Assembly: GCF_900996225.1 (NCBI RefSeq)
Contig: NZ_CAAJGL010000063.1
Coordinates: 1-64,000 of the forward strand
DNA: 64,000 nt
From: Paraburkholderia sp. BCC1884
GTDB taxonomy: Bacteria > Pseudomonadota > Gammaproteobacteria > Burkholderiales > Burkholderiaceae
Direction: 5' to 3'
The notes under the pieces are model-generated. The model saw only the letters and a list, made by a program, of their open reading frames with translations, was not told the origin of the DNA and searched no databases. Positions 34,752 to 43,285 of the stretch are shown piece after piece (position 1 is the first letter of the stretch; each line of letters begins with the position of its first letter). A program made the position numbers and the translations under genes.

Positions 34752-35891
34752 TCAGACCGCTTCGACGTCGACAGCCACGTTGCTTTCGTCTTCTGCGACG
34801 GGGCGCTCGTAGGCCGGGAAATCGGAGTAATTTTTCTCATCGCCACCCCAGAAGGCTGCGCGCACGTACGGAGTCAACGGCAGGTTGTCTTTCAGGCGAA
34901 CAGGCAAATCCGGATTGGAGGAAAAGTGCCGACCAAACGCAACCAGATCGGCAACACCGGACTCCACCACTTCCAGTGCGCTATCACGCTCAAAGCCTCC
35001 CGCCGCGATGATCGGGCCAGAGAAATGCGGCCGCAGATAGTTAGCGGCAACGGTCGGATGTCCGTGGTGCAAAGTGTCGTCGCCTTTGATACGCGGTTCG
35101 ATCACATGCAGATACGCGATCTCATAGGAGTCCAGCACCCGCGCGACATGACTGAAAGTCGCTTCCGGATTGCTGTCGGAGATGCCACCCCACTCGCCCG
35201 AGGGAGAGATGCGCACGCCGACCCGGTCCGCCCCATAGACAGAGATCAACGCTTCGAGCGATTCCCGCATAAACCGCACGCGGTTGTCGACGGGGCCGCC
35301 ATATTCATCCGTGCGCTGGTTGGTGCCGTCCTGAATGAACTGGTCGACCAGGTAGCCGTTGGCTGCGTGCAGCTCGACTCCGTCGAAGCCCGCCTTTTTC
35401 GCGCGCTCGGCCGCGACGCGGAAGTCTTCCACGATGCCCTTGATTTCGTCGCGTCCGAGCGCACGGTGCGGTGACACCGGAACAAAACCGTCCTTCGTGA
35501 GTGCGACGCCGTCGAAGGGTACCTCGGAGGGAGCCACCGGCAAACGGCCACCCGTTACATCGACGTGACTCTGGCGCCCGCCATGGATGAGTTGCAGGAA
35601 CGCTATGCCACCCTTCGCATGGATGGCGTCTGCAATGGCTTTCCAACCTTCATGTTGACCGTCGTGAAAAATGCTTGCCGCGCCCAGATAGGAGCGAGCA
35701 TGTTCCGAAATGCTCGCCGCCTCGATGATCTCCAGTCCGCCTTCAGAGGCTCGCTGTCCATAGAAGTCCGCCATCATCGGGCTGGGAATATCGCCGGGTT
35801 GAATCGTGCGAAGGCGTGTCATCGGTGAAAGTACAACGCGGTGCTTCAAGGAAAAAGCGCCGACTTTTACAGTGTTGAAGAGCTTGGCCAT
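34752..35891 (-). CDS. Old yellow enzyme-type ene-reductase (NemA-like), second copy
   Basis: The 379-residue FMN enzyme is a close paralogue of the one at 26024. It keeps HRVVLSPMTRLRTIQPGDIP, the His/Asn pair in VELHAANGYLVDQFIQDGTN and the C-terminal GVADLVAFGRHFSSNPDLP. It should reduce maleimides, quinones or enones with NADPH. The ATG at 35891 has AAGGATC upstream. The peroxiredoxin-like gene follows in the same direction and an MFS gene diverges after 446 bp, so the enzyme-exporter pairing of the first copy is repeated with different partners. Sequence identity looks high across the whole length, which suggests a family expansion rather than a recent tandem duplication, since the flanks differ. 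Confidence 0.9.
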   Translation of the reverse strand: MAKLFNTVKVGAFSLKHRVVLSPMTRLRTIQPGDIPSPMMADFYGQRASEGGLEIIEAASISEHARSYLGAASIFHDGQHEGWKAIADAIHAKGGIAFLQLIHGGRQSHVDVTGGRLPVAPSEVPFDGVALTKDGFVPVSPHRALGRDEIKGIVEDFRVAAERAKKAGFDGVELHAANGYLVDQFIQDGTNQRTDEYGGPVDNRVRFMRESLEALISVYGADRVGVRISPSGEWGGISDSNPEATFSHVARVLDSYEIAYLHVIEPRIKGDDTLHHGHPTVAANYLRPHFSGPIIAAGGFERDSALEVVESGVADLVAFGRHFSSNPDLPVRLKDNLPLTPYVRAAFWGGDEKNYSDFPAYERPVAEDESNVAVDVEAV

Positions 35892-36337
35892 GATTGATCC
35901 TTCAAGTTGGAATAGACGCCGGGAACTCCGGACTGACGCATTGCGTTGAGTCGAAATGTAGCGGGGGCATGGCTCGCCCGATAGAGTCGAAAAGGCATGT
36001 GGCTTATTCCAGAACGGAAAGAATCAAGACGGGACCGCGGGAACAATCGCTATCGTCGATGGCAAACGGGAATTTCACTCGAAGTGCCTTGCGGGGTTCT
36101 CCTCCAGCCCAACAGGCTTCGCGCCGTCAGGACAAACGATCTTGCCGGAAGGTGCACCGAGCAGCCGTGTTTCCTCGCGGCGGCAGGCGAGATGACGTGA
36201 AGTCGATTTATGCCGACTTCGAATGGCGCTCATTCTCTTTCCTGCCTATGTTCGTCGACACCCGCCGCGTAGATTCGTCTCCATCGCGGCGCAGTGGTCA
36301 CCTTAAGCGCTCGCCTTTTCCAACTGCGGAGCTTCTT
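35892..36337. other. Divergent region between ene-reductase and MFS genes
   Basis: About 445 bp that should hold both promoters. The plus-strand frame stays open through it, but the predicted residues are Arg-rich and lack a membrane pattern, so it is not part of the MFS protein. No clear operator was seen. Confidence 0.4.
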
Positions 36338-37561
36338 ATGTCATCTCCTGACGTCATCGACAGGCATCACGACGCCACAGCGTACGTTCCAGCCGATTCC
36401 TTACCCGTCGCCGGCCTGTTGGCCCTCGCAATGACGGGGTTCGTTGCCATCCTCACCGAGACCCTGCCTGCCGGACTACTGCCCGGGATCAGTCACGGTC
36501 TGTCCGTGTCCGAATCGTGGGCCGGTCAGCTCGTTACCCTTTACGCGCTGGGTTCGGTCGCGGCAGCCATACCGATGACGGTTGCCACGAGAACCTGGCC
36601 GCGTCGCACCGTCCTGCTTCTCGCGATCTCGGGTTTTCTCGTGTTCAACACGATGACTGCGGTCTCTTCGATTTACTGGCTGACACTATTCGCACGCTTC
36701 ATGGCCGGGGTCGCCGCCGGCGTAACCTGGGGAACCGTGCCTGGCTACGCGCGCCGAATGGTGGCGCCGCATCTGCAGGGCCGCGCAATGGCCCTCGCCC
36801 TGGTCGGCACGCCGATCGCTCTCGCCATTGGCGTGCCGGCCGGTACGTGGCTCGGAGATCTGGTGGGCTGGCGCATCGCGTTTGGAGTGATGTCCGCGTT
36901 CACGGCCGTGTTAATCGTTTGGGTTCTCAGAACAGCGCCCAGATTACCTGGGCAAACAGTCGGAGCGCAACCCAGGTTGCTCGACGTCTTCATGCTTCCC
37001 GGAGTGCGTCCAGTCCTCTCGGTGATTCTCGCGTGGATGCTTGCGCACAACATTCTTTATACGTACATCGCCCCTTTCCTCGCACCCGCACATCTGACAA
37101 CCCGCGTGGATGCGGTCCTTCTCGTGTTCGGCGGCTTCGCGATTGCCGGCATCTGGATTACCGGCGCGTTCATCGACCGTCGTCTCAGGACTCTGGTGCT
37201 GGCGAGCCTCGCGGCGTTCGCGCTGGCCTCCGCGGCGATGGGGCTGGATGGCCAATCGCCGACCGTGCTGTACATCGCCGTGGGCGTATGGGGACTGACG
37301 TTTGGAGGAGCGGCCACACTTCTGCAGACTGCCTCAGCGGATGCGGCAGGAGAAAGCGCCGCCGACACCGCTCAATCGATGATCGTAACGGTCTGGAACG
37401 GAGCGATCGCCGGTGGAGGGTTGATCGGCGGGATCATGCTTGAAACTACAGGTGTAGGTGCAATGGCATGGACGCTTCTCGCCTTGCTACTTCCGGCTCT
37501 TGGCATTGCCTGGATGTCGTGCGCTCATGCATTCAGGCCAGGCCAGCGCGTCTCACCCTGA
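36338..37561 (+). CDS. MFS transporter, DHA1 family
   Basis: The 407-residue protein has about twelve membrane segments, with LALAMTGFVAILTETLPAG in the first and the loop ATRTWPRRTVLLLAISG after the second, as in DHA1-type drug or sugar exporters (the YdhP/AraJ/SotB group). The ATG at 36338 has GCGGAGC upstream; the open frame reaching back to 35894 is not membrane-like. It is divergent from the second ene-reductase. Role by context: efflux linked to electrophile or redox stress; substrate not known. Confidence 0.85.
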   Translation: MSSPDVIDRHHDATAYVPADSLPVAGLLALAMTGFVAILTETLPAGLLPGISHGLSVSESWAGQLVTLYALGSVAAAIPMTVATRTWPRRTVLLLAISGFLVFNTMTAVSSIYWLTLFARFMAGVAAGVTWGTVPGYARRMVAPHLQGRAMALALVGTPIALAIGVPAGTWLGDLVGWRIAFGVMSAFTAVLIVWVLRTAPRLPGQTVGAQPRLLDVFMLPGVRPVLSVILAWMLAHNILYTYIAPFLAPAHLTTRVDAVLLVFGGFAIAGIWITGAFIDRRLRTLVLASLAAFALASAAMGLDGQSPTVLYIAVGVWGLTFGGAATLLQTASADAAGESAADTAQSMIVTVWNGAIAGGGLIGGIMLETTGVGAMAWTLLALLLPALGIAWMSCAHAFRPGQRVSP

Positions 37562-37907
37562 TAGTTGACGCGCGCGGCCAGGCCGTTCGCGTGGTTGAGC
37601 CGCGGGAAGCGCATCTTCTCGCGGCAGTAACAGAACCGCGCAGACGATCTCAGTTTGCGGGCAAGATGTTGCAGCCCCGCTCGGCTAGAGTGATCTGACC
37701 GCATCTCTGGCAGGTTACGGTTCTGCCGGGTGTCCGCTGGAGAACACCTGCGGAGTCAAGGCGAGCGACGTCATGGTGTCCTTTTCCCTGAACGGTGACG
37801 CGGACTGGAGCTTTGGGCTGGGACGGGCCCAGTTCGTCACCGGCGAGCTGTGATGTCCTTCTCAGCCGCCTGCAAAGAATGACCTGATCCACCCTCTGGA
37901 GATCAAT
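37562..37907. other. Intergenic region, possible gene remnant
   Basis: About 345 bp. The plus strand near 37740-37850 reads as a short protein-like tail ([16 protein letters not shown], then [15 protein letters not shown] and a stop) that could be the end of a lost gene, but no family was recognised. The remainder shows nothing. Confidence 0.3.
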
Positions 37908-38306
37908 GTGAAAACAACGGCCGCAGAAAATAAAACGCTTCTTCTGGAAGCCTTCGACACTCTTTTCAACCAGCGGGACTATGCCGCAGCATCCCGATAC
38001 TGGTCCGAGACTTACATTCAGCACAGTGCCCACATCGCACCTGGACGGGACGGCCTCTTCGATCTGATCCGCACGCTTCCCGATACCTTGCGATATGAGA
38101 ACCAGCTTGTCGTGGCGGAAGGCGATTTCGTCATCGCACATGGACGATTCTCCGGCAACGGACGTCCCGCCGCATGGATTGCCGCCGACATCGTGCGCTT
38201 CGAAAACGGCAAGCTCGCGGAGCACTGGGATGTGCTCCAGGACGAAGCGACTGCCGCGCAGTCAGCTAGCGGTCTCGCTATGTTCGGTGACACGTTTCCG
38301 TCGTAA
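37908..38306 (+). CDS. SnoaL/NTF2-like protein
   Basis: The 132-residue protein has the SnoaL-like polyketide-cyclase/NTF2 pattern: an N-terminal helix (NKTLLLEAFDTLFNQRDYAAA), RYWSETYIQHSAHIAPGRDGL, and a beta-sheet half with DIVRFENGKLAEHWDVLQD. Members form small cone-shaped barrels that bind hydrophobic ligands, as isomerases, hydrolases or with no catalytic role. The start is a GTG at 37908 with GGAG 6 nt upstream. An HxlR-type regulator lies just downstream, broken by a stop codon. The pairing of such proteins with HxlR regulators is common. Ligand unknown. Confidence 0.8.
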   Translation: MKTTAAENKTLLLEAFDTLFNQRDYAAASRYWSETYIQHSAHIAPGRDGLFDLIRTLPDTLRYENQLVVAEGDFVIAHGRFSGNGRPAAWIAADIVRFENGKLAEHWDVLQDEATAAQSASGLAMFGDTFPS

Positions 38307-38399
38307 GCGGGCCGCGCGAACTAGAGTAGTTAAAGATGTCTGCGGCTGGCATGACGGCGACCAGGCACAGCCCGACATAGCGCAGCAATACGCTCAAAT

Positions 38400-38759
38400 T
38401 GCATTGCTGGCCGTGGCCTCTTCCGGGTGCGCGATGTCATCGATGTCATCAGCGGGCGATAGAGTTCCTTGCTGATGATGGCGCTGGATGAGCAACCCTA
38501 TCGATTCGGCGAACTTCGCCGGTTGGTGCCCGACATTTCGCAGCGAATGCTCACGCAGACACTTCATGAGCTGCAGCGCGACGGCTACGTGCATCGCGAG
38601 GTCTTTCCGACGAAGCCACCTGGCGTTGAATACAGCTTGACCGAGCTAGGTCGTTCGATGTTCAAGGCGCTGAACGTCTTGATTCAATGGGCCGACGAGA
38701 ATCACGCTTCGGTCACAGCGGCTCGCCTGGTGTTTGATAGCGTCAAGGAATCTGCGTGA
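38400..38759 (+). pseudogene. HxlR-family regulator with an internal amber codon
   Basis: Read in one frame, the segment gives RVRDVIDVISGR, then TAG, then [40 protein letters not shown] and [15 protein letters not shown]. This is a standard HxlR winged helix in which the conserved Trp of GR/KWS (TGG) has become TAG at 38460-38462. Upstream, the usual N-terminal Cys-Pro start region is also disturbed, with a frame that is closed at 38352. A shortened product could start at the TTG at 38469 and keep most of the winged helix, but it would lack the first helix. I regard the gene as inactivated. Confidence 0.7.
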
Positions 38760-38870
38760 GAAACGTGGTGCCTCGTCCTCACTGGGCCGCCCGTCACGAC
38801 GACGCAGAGCCTCGATGCGCAAGTGAGTCAGCCGCGTCATATGTCGACCACGTTTCGTTTCAGCGTGGCT

Positions 38871-39782
38871 CTAGCGAAGCGACAACATTTGCGAAGACAT
38901 GTATTGCAACATCTTGTTGGCACCAATGGACAGTTTGCGGCCCGTGCGGGTAATCAGGTGCGCTTCCGCATTTTCCAGAATCGGATGCGCTATTGGGATG
39001 GCAAACAGTTCGCCTTCTTCCAGCTCGCTGCTGACAACAAAAGTCGGCAAAAACGTTACGCCCAATTGGAGCCTCACGAACTGCCTCAGTATGTAGAAAG
39101 AATTCGTGGTCAGAATCGGATCGAGTTTGACTTTCTCGGTTTGCTCGACAAGCTGAAGTATCTGCCGCAGACCGAACGTCGGATGATTGAGCGCCAGCGG
39201 ATAAGGCAGAAAGTCGGCAAACCTGAATGGGCCTTTTTTTCCAAGCAAAGGAAAATCCGGTCCCACGATTGCATGGATCGCCTGCTTGCTGACCGTGCGC
39301 GAAACGATCTTGGCATCGGGCGGCGGATTCAGAATCAGACCGATTTCCGCCTCGTCTTCAATCACCCTGCGCATGACCTCGTTGGTGCCGCCTACATCGA
39401 GAATGACTGAAATATCGCGGTAGTCGGAGCCAAACTGCGTTAGCGGTCCTGCCATCAGGTCGGACACGAATCCCTCGCCCAATGCCACGCGAACGGTTCC
39501 CCTGCGCAGTCCGCGGAGTTCCTCCAGCAGCGACAGCAGGTCGTCCCGATGAGAGCGCTGCTCGCGAAAGTATTCGAGCATGAGCGTTCCTGCCTCGGTC
39601 GGTTTTACGCCTCGGGTATGACGCTCGATCAACGGAAGTCCAACCTCTTCTTCCAGCAATGCAACTTGCCGGCTGATCGCTGAGGGGGCGAGATTCAGCG
39701 CGTCGGCTGCGGCTCGCATCGTGCCATGACGAACGCACTCGAACAGGTAGGGAATGCGTCCTTCGTTGAACTTGTCGTGCAT
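38871..39782 (-). CDS. LysR-family regulator divergent from the DUF3100 gene
   Basis: The 303-residue protein has the LysR helix-turn-helix (MRAAADALNLAPSAISRQVA, about 22-41) and an effector domain with a VALGEGFVSDLMAGPL opening. It is divergent from the DUF3100 membrane protein gene. A perfect 8-bp-arm inverted repeat lies 15 bp upstream of its start, the place expected for autoregulation and for control of the divergent gene. In other genomes DUF3100 genes commonly have an M20 amidohydrolase and a LysR regulator beside them, which fits the M20 stub here. Confidence 0.88.
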   Translation of the reverse strand: MHDKFNEGRIPYLFECVRHGTMRAAADALNLAPSAISRQVALLEEEVGLPLIERHTRGVKPTEAGTLMLEYFREQRSHRDDLLSLLEELRGLRRGTVRVALGEGFVSDLMAGPLTQFGSDYRDISVILDVGGTNEVMRRVIEDEAEIGLILNPPPDAKIVSRTVSKQAIHAIVGPDFPLLGKKGPFRFADFLPYPLALNHPTFGLRQILQLVEQTEKVKLDPILTTNSFYILRQFVRLQLGVTFLPTFVVSSELEEGELFAIPIAHPILENAEAHLITRTGRKLSIGANKMLQYMSSQMLSLR

Positions 39783-39796
39783 GGCTTGACTCTCCG

Positions 39797-39815
39797 TGTT
39801 CTAACTATTAGAACA
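39797..39815. promoter_or_regulatory. Probable LysR operator in the divergent promoter
   Basis: TGTTCTAA (39797-39804) and TTAGAACA (39808-39815) form a perfect inverted repeat around CTA. The repeat contains the T-N11-A pattern of LysR sites and lies between the LysR start (39782) and the DUF3100 start (39916). Confidence 0.6.
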
Positions 39816-39915
39816 GATTCGCTGAATCGATGATATTGATTGTCCATTTTTGAGCCCGCACTATCGACCGCACTTTTTACTGATGTGATCCTTGTGCGCA
39901 AAAACAGGAGACTCG

Positions 39916-41238
39916 ATGGACAGCTATCAAACGGTGAGCCGCAGCGACGGAAGACACTTTGCAAGGCTATATTTGCTGGCGGCCATGATCGTCGTCATTG
40001 CCGAGTTGATCGGTTCGTTTGCCTTCAACGTCGGCCCAGGCAAAGTCGTATTGCTGCCGATGATCTGGGCACTGCTGGTCGGCGCCGCGCTGGGCCTCGC
40101 ACAGAACCGCGTGCCCGGCTTCCTGAGCGTCGACACCGGCATGCAATTCGACGCAGCAAGAATCCTTCAGCCCGCGCTGCTTTTGTTCATAGCCAAACTC
40201 GGTCTGATGGTCGGCTCGTCGCTGCCCGCGCTCGCTGCGGCAGGCTGGGCGCTGGCATTCCAGGAGTTTGGCCATTTTGTCGGCACGATCCTGATCGGCT
40301 TGCCTCTGGCGTTGCTGTTGGGCATCAAACGCGAGGCTATCGGCGCAACGTTTTCTGTCGGCCGTGAACCGAGCCTCGCCATCATCGGCGAACGGTATGG
40401 CATGGATTCCCCCGAAGGACGCGGCGTGCTGGCGGAGTACCTGACCGGCACGGTGTTCGGCGCTGTATTCATCGCGATTCTCGCGGGCTTCGTGGCCAGC
40501 CTGCACATCTTCAACCCGCTCGCGCTGGCGATGGGATCGGGTGTCGGTTCAGGCAGCATGATGGCTGCCGCCGCCGGCGCAGTCGCGGCGCAACAGACGC
40601 CCGCCATCGCGAAGCAGGTGATGACATTTGCCGCCGCCAGCAATCTCATTACGACCACGATCGGCACTTACTTCACGCTATTCATTTCGCTGCCGATGGC
40701 GGTGTGGGGCTATCGCGTGCTCGAACCGATCCTCGGGAGAAAAGCCGGCACGTCGGTGCCGCGCGAAGAAAGGAAAGTGGAGCGTGTCGCCGAGCAGCAC
40801 GCTGAGTTAGGCACGAGCGAAATCGTCTGCGCATGGGTATTGTCCGGCGGTCTGGCGCTAATCGCCGATTGGGTCGCTCGCGGCAGTAATCCGCTCGACT
40901 CGATCCCTGGGCTCGCGATCATGCTGGTCGCCGTCGTGGTCGGTGTGCTGTTGAATCAGGTCACGGGGAGGAAAATCCCTGCAGTCTGCCTGGTGTCGCT
41001 GATCGCCATGGCATTGACGTCTCCACTATGCCCTTTCGCGCAGCAAATCGCGCTACTGACTGGAAAGGTCAATTTCCTCGCGTTTCTCACTCCCATGCTG
41101 ACATTCTCGGGCCTCTCTATCGCCAAGGATATCCCCGCCTTTCGCCGCCTTGGATGGAGAATCGTCGTTGTCTCATTTGCCGCGAATGCCGGAACATTTC
41201 TCGGTGCAACAGCCGTTGCTCAGCTTCTCAACCACTAG
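39916..41238 (+). CDS. DUF3100 family membrane protein
   Basis: The 440-residue protein has about ten to twelve hydrophobic segments and the Gly/Ser-rich run MGSGVGSGSMMAAAAG that I associate with DUF3100. A conserved acidic-basic pattern GREPSLAIIGERYG precedes it. The family is thought to transport organic acids or amide-linked compounds, mainly because it is found next to M20 amidohydrolases; that is association, not proof. The ATG at 39916 has CAGGAG upstream. A LysR regulator diverges from it, and the remnant of an M20 enzyme sits directly behind, so the original unit seems to have lost its enzyme. Confidence 0.75.
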   Translation: MDSYQTVSRSDGRHFARLYLLAAMIVVIAELIGSFAFNVGPGKVVLLPMIWALLVGAALGLAQNRVPGFLSVDTGMQFDAARILQPALLLFIAKLGLMVGSSLPALAAAGWALAFQEFGHFVGTILIGLPLALLLGIKREAIGATFSVGREPSLAIIGERYGMDSPEGRGVLAEYLTGTVFGAVFIAILAGFVASLHIFNPLALAMGSGVGSGSMMAAAAGAVAAQQTPAIAKQVMTFAAASNLITTTIGTYFTLFISLPMAVWGYRVLEPILGRKAGTSVPREERKVERVAEQHAELGTSEIVCAWVLSGGLALIADWVARGSNPLDSIPGLAIMLVAVVVGVLLNQVTGRKIPAVCLVSLIAMALTSPLCPFAQQIALLTGKVNFLAFLTPMLTFSGLSIAKDIPAFRRLGWRIVVVSFAANAGTFLGATAVAQLLNH

Positions 41239-41264
41239 CCTTTCTGCTTGCACCTCATTCAGCA

Positions 41265-41366
41265 CTGCACAACCCGCATTACGACTTCAACGACACCGCC
41301 CTTGAAATTGGCGCTCGATACGGGATCGAGCTAATTCGCAACGTGATGGGCATTGAACAGAGCTGA
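41265..41366 (+). pseudogene. C-terminal stub of an M20-family amidohydrolase
   Basis: The frame ends with LHNPHYDFNDTALEIGARYG and then IELIRNVMGIEQS before TGA. The HNPHYDFND block is the C-terminal signature of M20 amidohydrolases such as hippurate hydrolase, where it carries a metal- or substrate-contact His. Only about 33 residues remain and they begin 26 nt after the DUF3100 stop. The rest of the enzyme, around 350 residues, is missing, so an internal deletion has joined this end to the DUF3100 gene. A terminator follows, as expected for the end of the former operon. Confidence 0.7.
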
Positions 41367-41381
41367 GGCGAAACTAAATAA

Positions 41382-41411
41382 AAGACCGCTGTCCGTGAGG
41401 GCAGCGGTCTT
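41382..41411 (+). terminator. Strong terminator hairpin of the DUF3100 unit
   Basis: Arms AAGACCGCTG (41382-41391) and CAGCGGTCTT (41402-41411) pair perfectly with a 10-nt loop, 15 nt after the M20 stub stop. The A run before and the TT after fit a bidirectional intrinsic terminator. Confidence 0.75.
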
Positions 41412-41527
41412 AACTTGCGACAGAAGTCAATGCGGGATTCGAAGTCCAGATCCCTGGACCTCGTGAAGCTTACTCGCTACGACACACACTAAGCGCTCAA
41501 ATGCGCCCGCCTGTCATCCTGAAACGG

Positions 41528-41821
41528 TTATTGGCCGACAGGCGACATTACACTCGGGGTTGCCAGCGTGTTGTGACTGCCGGGAATATTGGTGAGTGGC
41601 GTCGCGCTGTTGCTCGTGCTATTCGGCAGACCCGCGTTCTGCGCTCCCGCGCTTATACCGCTCTCCGAACTGGTGGCGCCAGGTGTGCCGTAGCCGCTCG
41701 TCACAGCGGCCGGCGACACGGTGCTCGGGGTCGCCAGCGTGTTATTGCTCTGTGCATAAGCGCCAGCCGACAGCGTGATTGCGGCGACGGCCGCGATTAA
41801 TGTGCTGGTTGCCTTGATCAT
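41528..41821 (-). CDS. Small secreted Ser/Thr/Asn-rich protein
   Basis: The 97-residue protein has a clear Sec signal peptide (MIKATSTLIAAVAAITLSAG followed by AYAQS). The mature part is a low-complexity sequence rich in Ser, Thr, Asn and Pro with an internal repeat: NNTLATPSTVSP near its start and HNTLATPSVMSP near its end. Proteins of this kind are frequent in Burkholderiaceae and are probably periplasmic or secreted. The ATG at 41821 has GGAGGAGCGGG upstream, a near-ideal ribosome binding site. Function unknown. Confidence 0.75.
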   Translation of the reverse strand: MIKATSTLIAAVAAITLSAGAYAQSNNTLATPSTVSPAAVTSGYGTPGATSSESGISAGAQNAGLPNSTSNSATPLTNIPGSHNTLATPSVMSPVGQ

Positions 41822-42000
41822 GACCCGCTCCTCCTTGATTGGACTGAAATTGCCGCATAAACGCTCCATTCGTATTTCTGCGTGGAGGTCGTTATGCGCT
41901 TGTCTCGTGGCGATCAAACTCGCGCGGCCACTCACAATGGCACACGTCGAGCAAACGAAAGATTGCCGCCCAGCAAGTTTAGGAAAACGGTCGCAGATAA

Positions 42001-42240
42001 TTAAGCGCTTTGTACGCAAGGGTGAATTTCGGTTTCTGAAATCTCCGCTGCCATCTGACCGGCTGTCATGCAATGACGGAGGAAGGCCTCGACCCTTGCG
42101 AGCATGTCGGCAATCGTTTGCTGGAATTCGGTGTCGTGAGGCGCGACCTCGAGTGCCGAGTTGGCCAGAAGGCAGCCTTTGCGTTCGTTGACGAGGCTCA
42201 CAAAGAGATCGCGCCCGGTTGACCCGTATCGCCTGCAGGT
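42001..42240 (-). pseudogene. C-terminal fragment of a TetR-family regulator
   Basis: The frame reads GRDLFVSLVNERKGCLLANS and then ALEVAPHDTEFQQTIADML, the typical ligand-domain end of the TetR/AcrR group in which KGCLL-N is a hallmark, and ends at TAA. The DNA-binding half is missing: upstream the frame reaches the end of the AraC gene within about 20 bp. A GTG at 42201 with little support could start a 66-residue product, but no helix-turn-helix would be present. It is a truncated relic. Confidence 0.65.
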
Positions 42241-42256
42241 CAGGAAACCGTCGTTC

Positions 42257-43285
42257 CTACTGCTCGCGAATCTCGCCCGGCCCTTTTCCGGTCCATCGCT
42301 TAAGGGCTCGGCGAAAGTTGGCCATATCGCTGAATCCGACTAGCATCGCTACATCTTCCGTACTCATCTTCGTCGTCCTCAAGTACTCGGTCGCCAGAGA
42401 GCAACGCACATCGTCGACGATGGCGACAAACGAAGTCCCCTCGGTTTCCAGTCGACGCCGCAGTGTTCTGCTTGTCATCTTCAACGTCGCGGCGACGCTT
42501 TCCATATCCGGAAAATCGCCCGGCTTTCGCATCAGCGCCTGATACACCTCTCCCGATGCGCCGAACGATGTCTTGGCTTGCCCAATCAGACGGTCGCACG
42601 TCTCCTGTAAAAGCGCGGCCGAATGTCTGTGCGCCAGATGCGGCTGCATTTCAAGAATTGCGCTGTCATAGATGAGCTCGCACTGTTCAGCGCCGAAATC
42701 GCACGGGCAGCCGAGATATTCCGGGTAGATGTCTGCGTAGTCCGGTGCCGGATAAGAAAAGCGAGCTCGAACCGGTGGGCAACTCCTCCCAGCGACGTCC
42801 TGCAAATGGGTGACGTGCTGCGTGTATTGCTGCTCGAGCAAAAACTGCTGCACGTCATGCTCCAGACTCGAATCGAAGGCGTCCGGGAAAGTCCATACTG
42901 CCGTATCCGGATACTCCGTCCACTCAATCGTCAGAGTGGGTGTTGCAAGGCCATGATATTTGACACCGAGTCGGAAATAGTCACGCAATGAAAGACAGGA
43001 CATCAGCGCATAGCCATACATGCCGTAGGCCGCCAGATGAAGACGCGAGCCCGTTTTGAATGGCGTCCTGGGATCAGCCGACAATTTCACGGCATTTCTG
43101 CAGACTGCGGCGTACTGACGGACCGACGTGAGCACTGACGCGTCGTAAATCTGATCGGGAGCTACTCCGCTCCCCTTCAAACTATCTTGTGGCGCAATCC
43201 CCTGCTCGGCGAGCACTTCAACCAGTGCGGCAATTTTGTATGGCGCGTGTATGCGCTCGTTAAGCAATGGAAATTTCGCGGCCAT
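42257..43285 (-). CDS. AraC-family transcriptional regulator
   Basis: The 342-residue protein has an N-terminal arabinose-binding-like (PF12625-type) domain and a C-terminal double helix-turn-helix: DMESVAATLKMTSRTLRRRL (about 268-287) and STEDVAMLVGFSDMANFRRA (about 313-332). This architecture is typical of OruR/VirF-like regulators that control amino acid or organic acid catabolism. It is divergent from the BKACE gene at 43646, with 360 bp between them, and is the likely activator of the BKACE-MFS-SDR-SDR genes. A TetR fragment lies directly behind it. The ATG at 43285 agrees with the length of the family. Confidence 0.9.
   Translation of the reverse strand: MAAKFPLLNERIHAPYKIAALVEVLAEQGIAPQDSLKGSGVAPDQIYDASVLTSVRQYAAVCRNAVKLSADPRTPFKTGSRLHLAAYGMYGYALMSCLSLRDYFRLGVKYHGLATPTLTIEWTEYPDTAVWTFPDAFDSSLEHDVQQFLLEQQYTQHVTHLQDVAGRSCPPVRARFSYPAPDYADIYPEYLGCPCDFGAEQCELIYDSAILEMQPHLAHRHSAALLQETCDRLIGQAKTSFGASGEVYQALMRKPGDFPDMESVAATLKMTSRTLRRRLETEGTSFVAIVDDVRCSLATEYLRTTKMSTEDVAMLVGFSDMANFRRALKRWTGKGPGEIREQ

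Noticed and set aside
35894..36337. N-terminal extension of the MFS frame at 36338
   Set aside because: Arg-rich and not membrane-like; it occupies the divergent promoter region.
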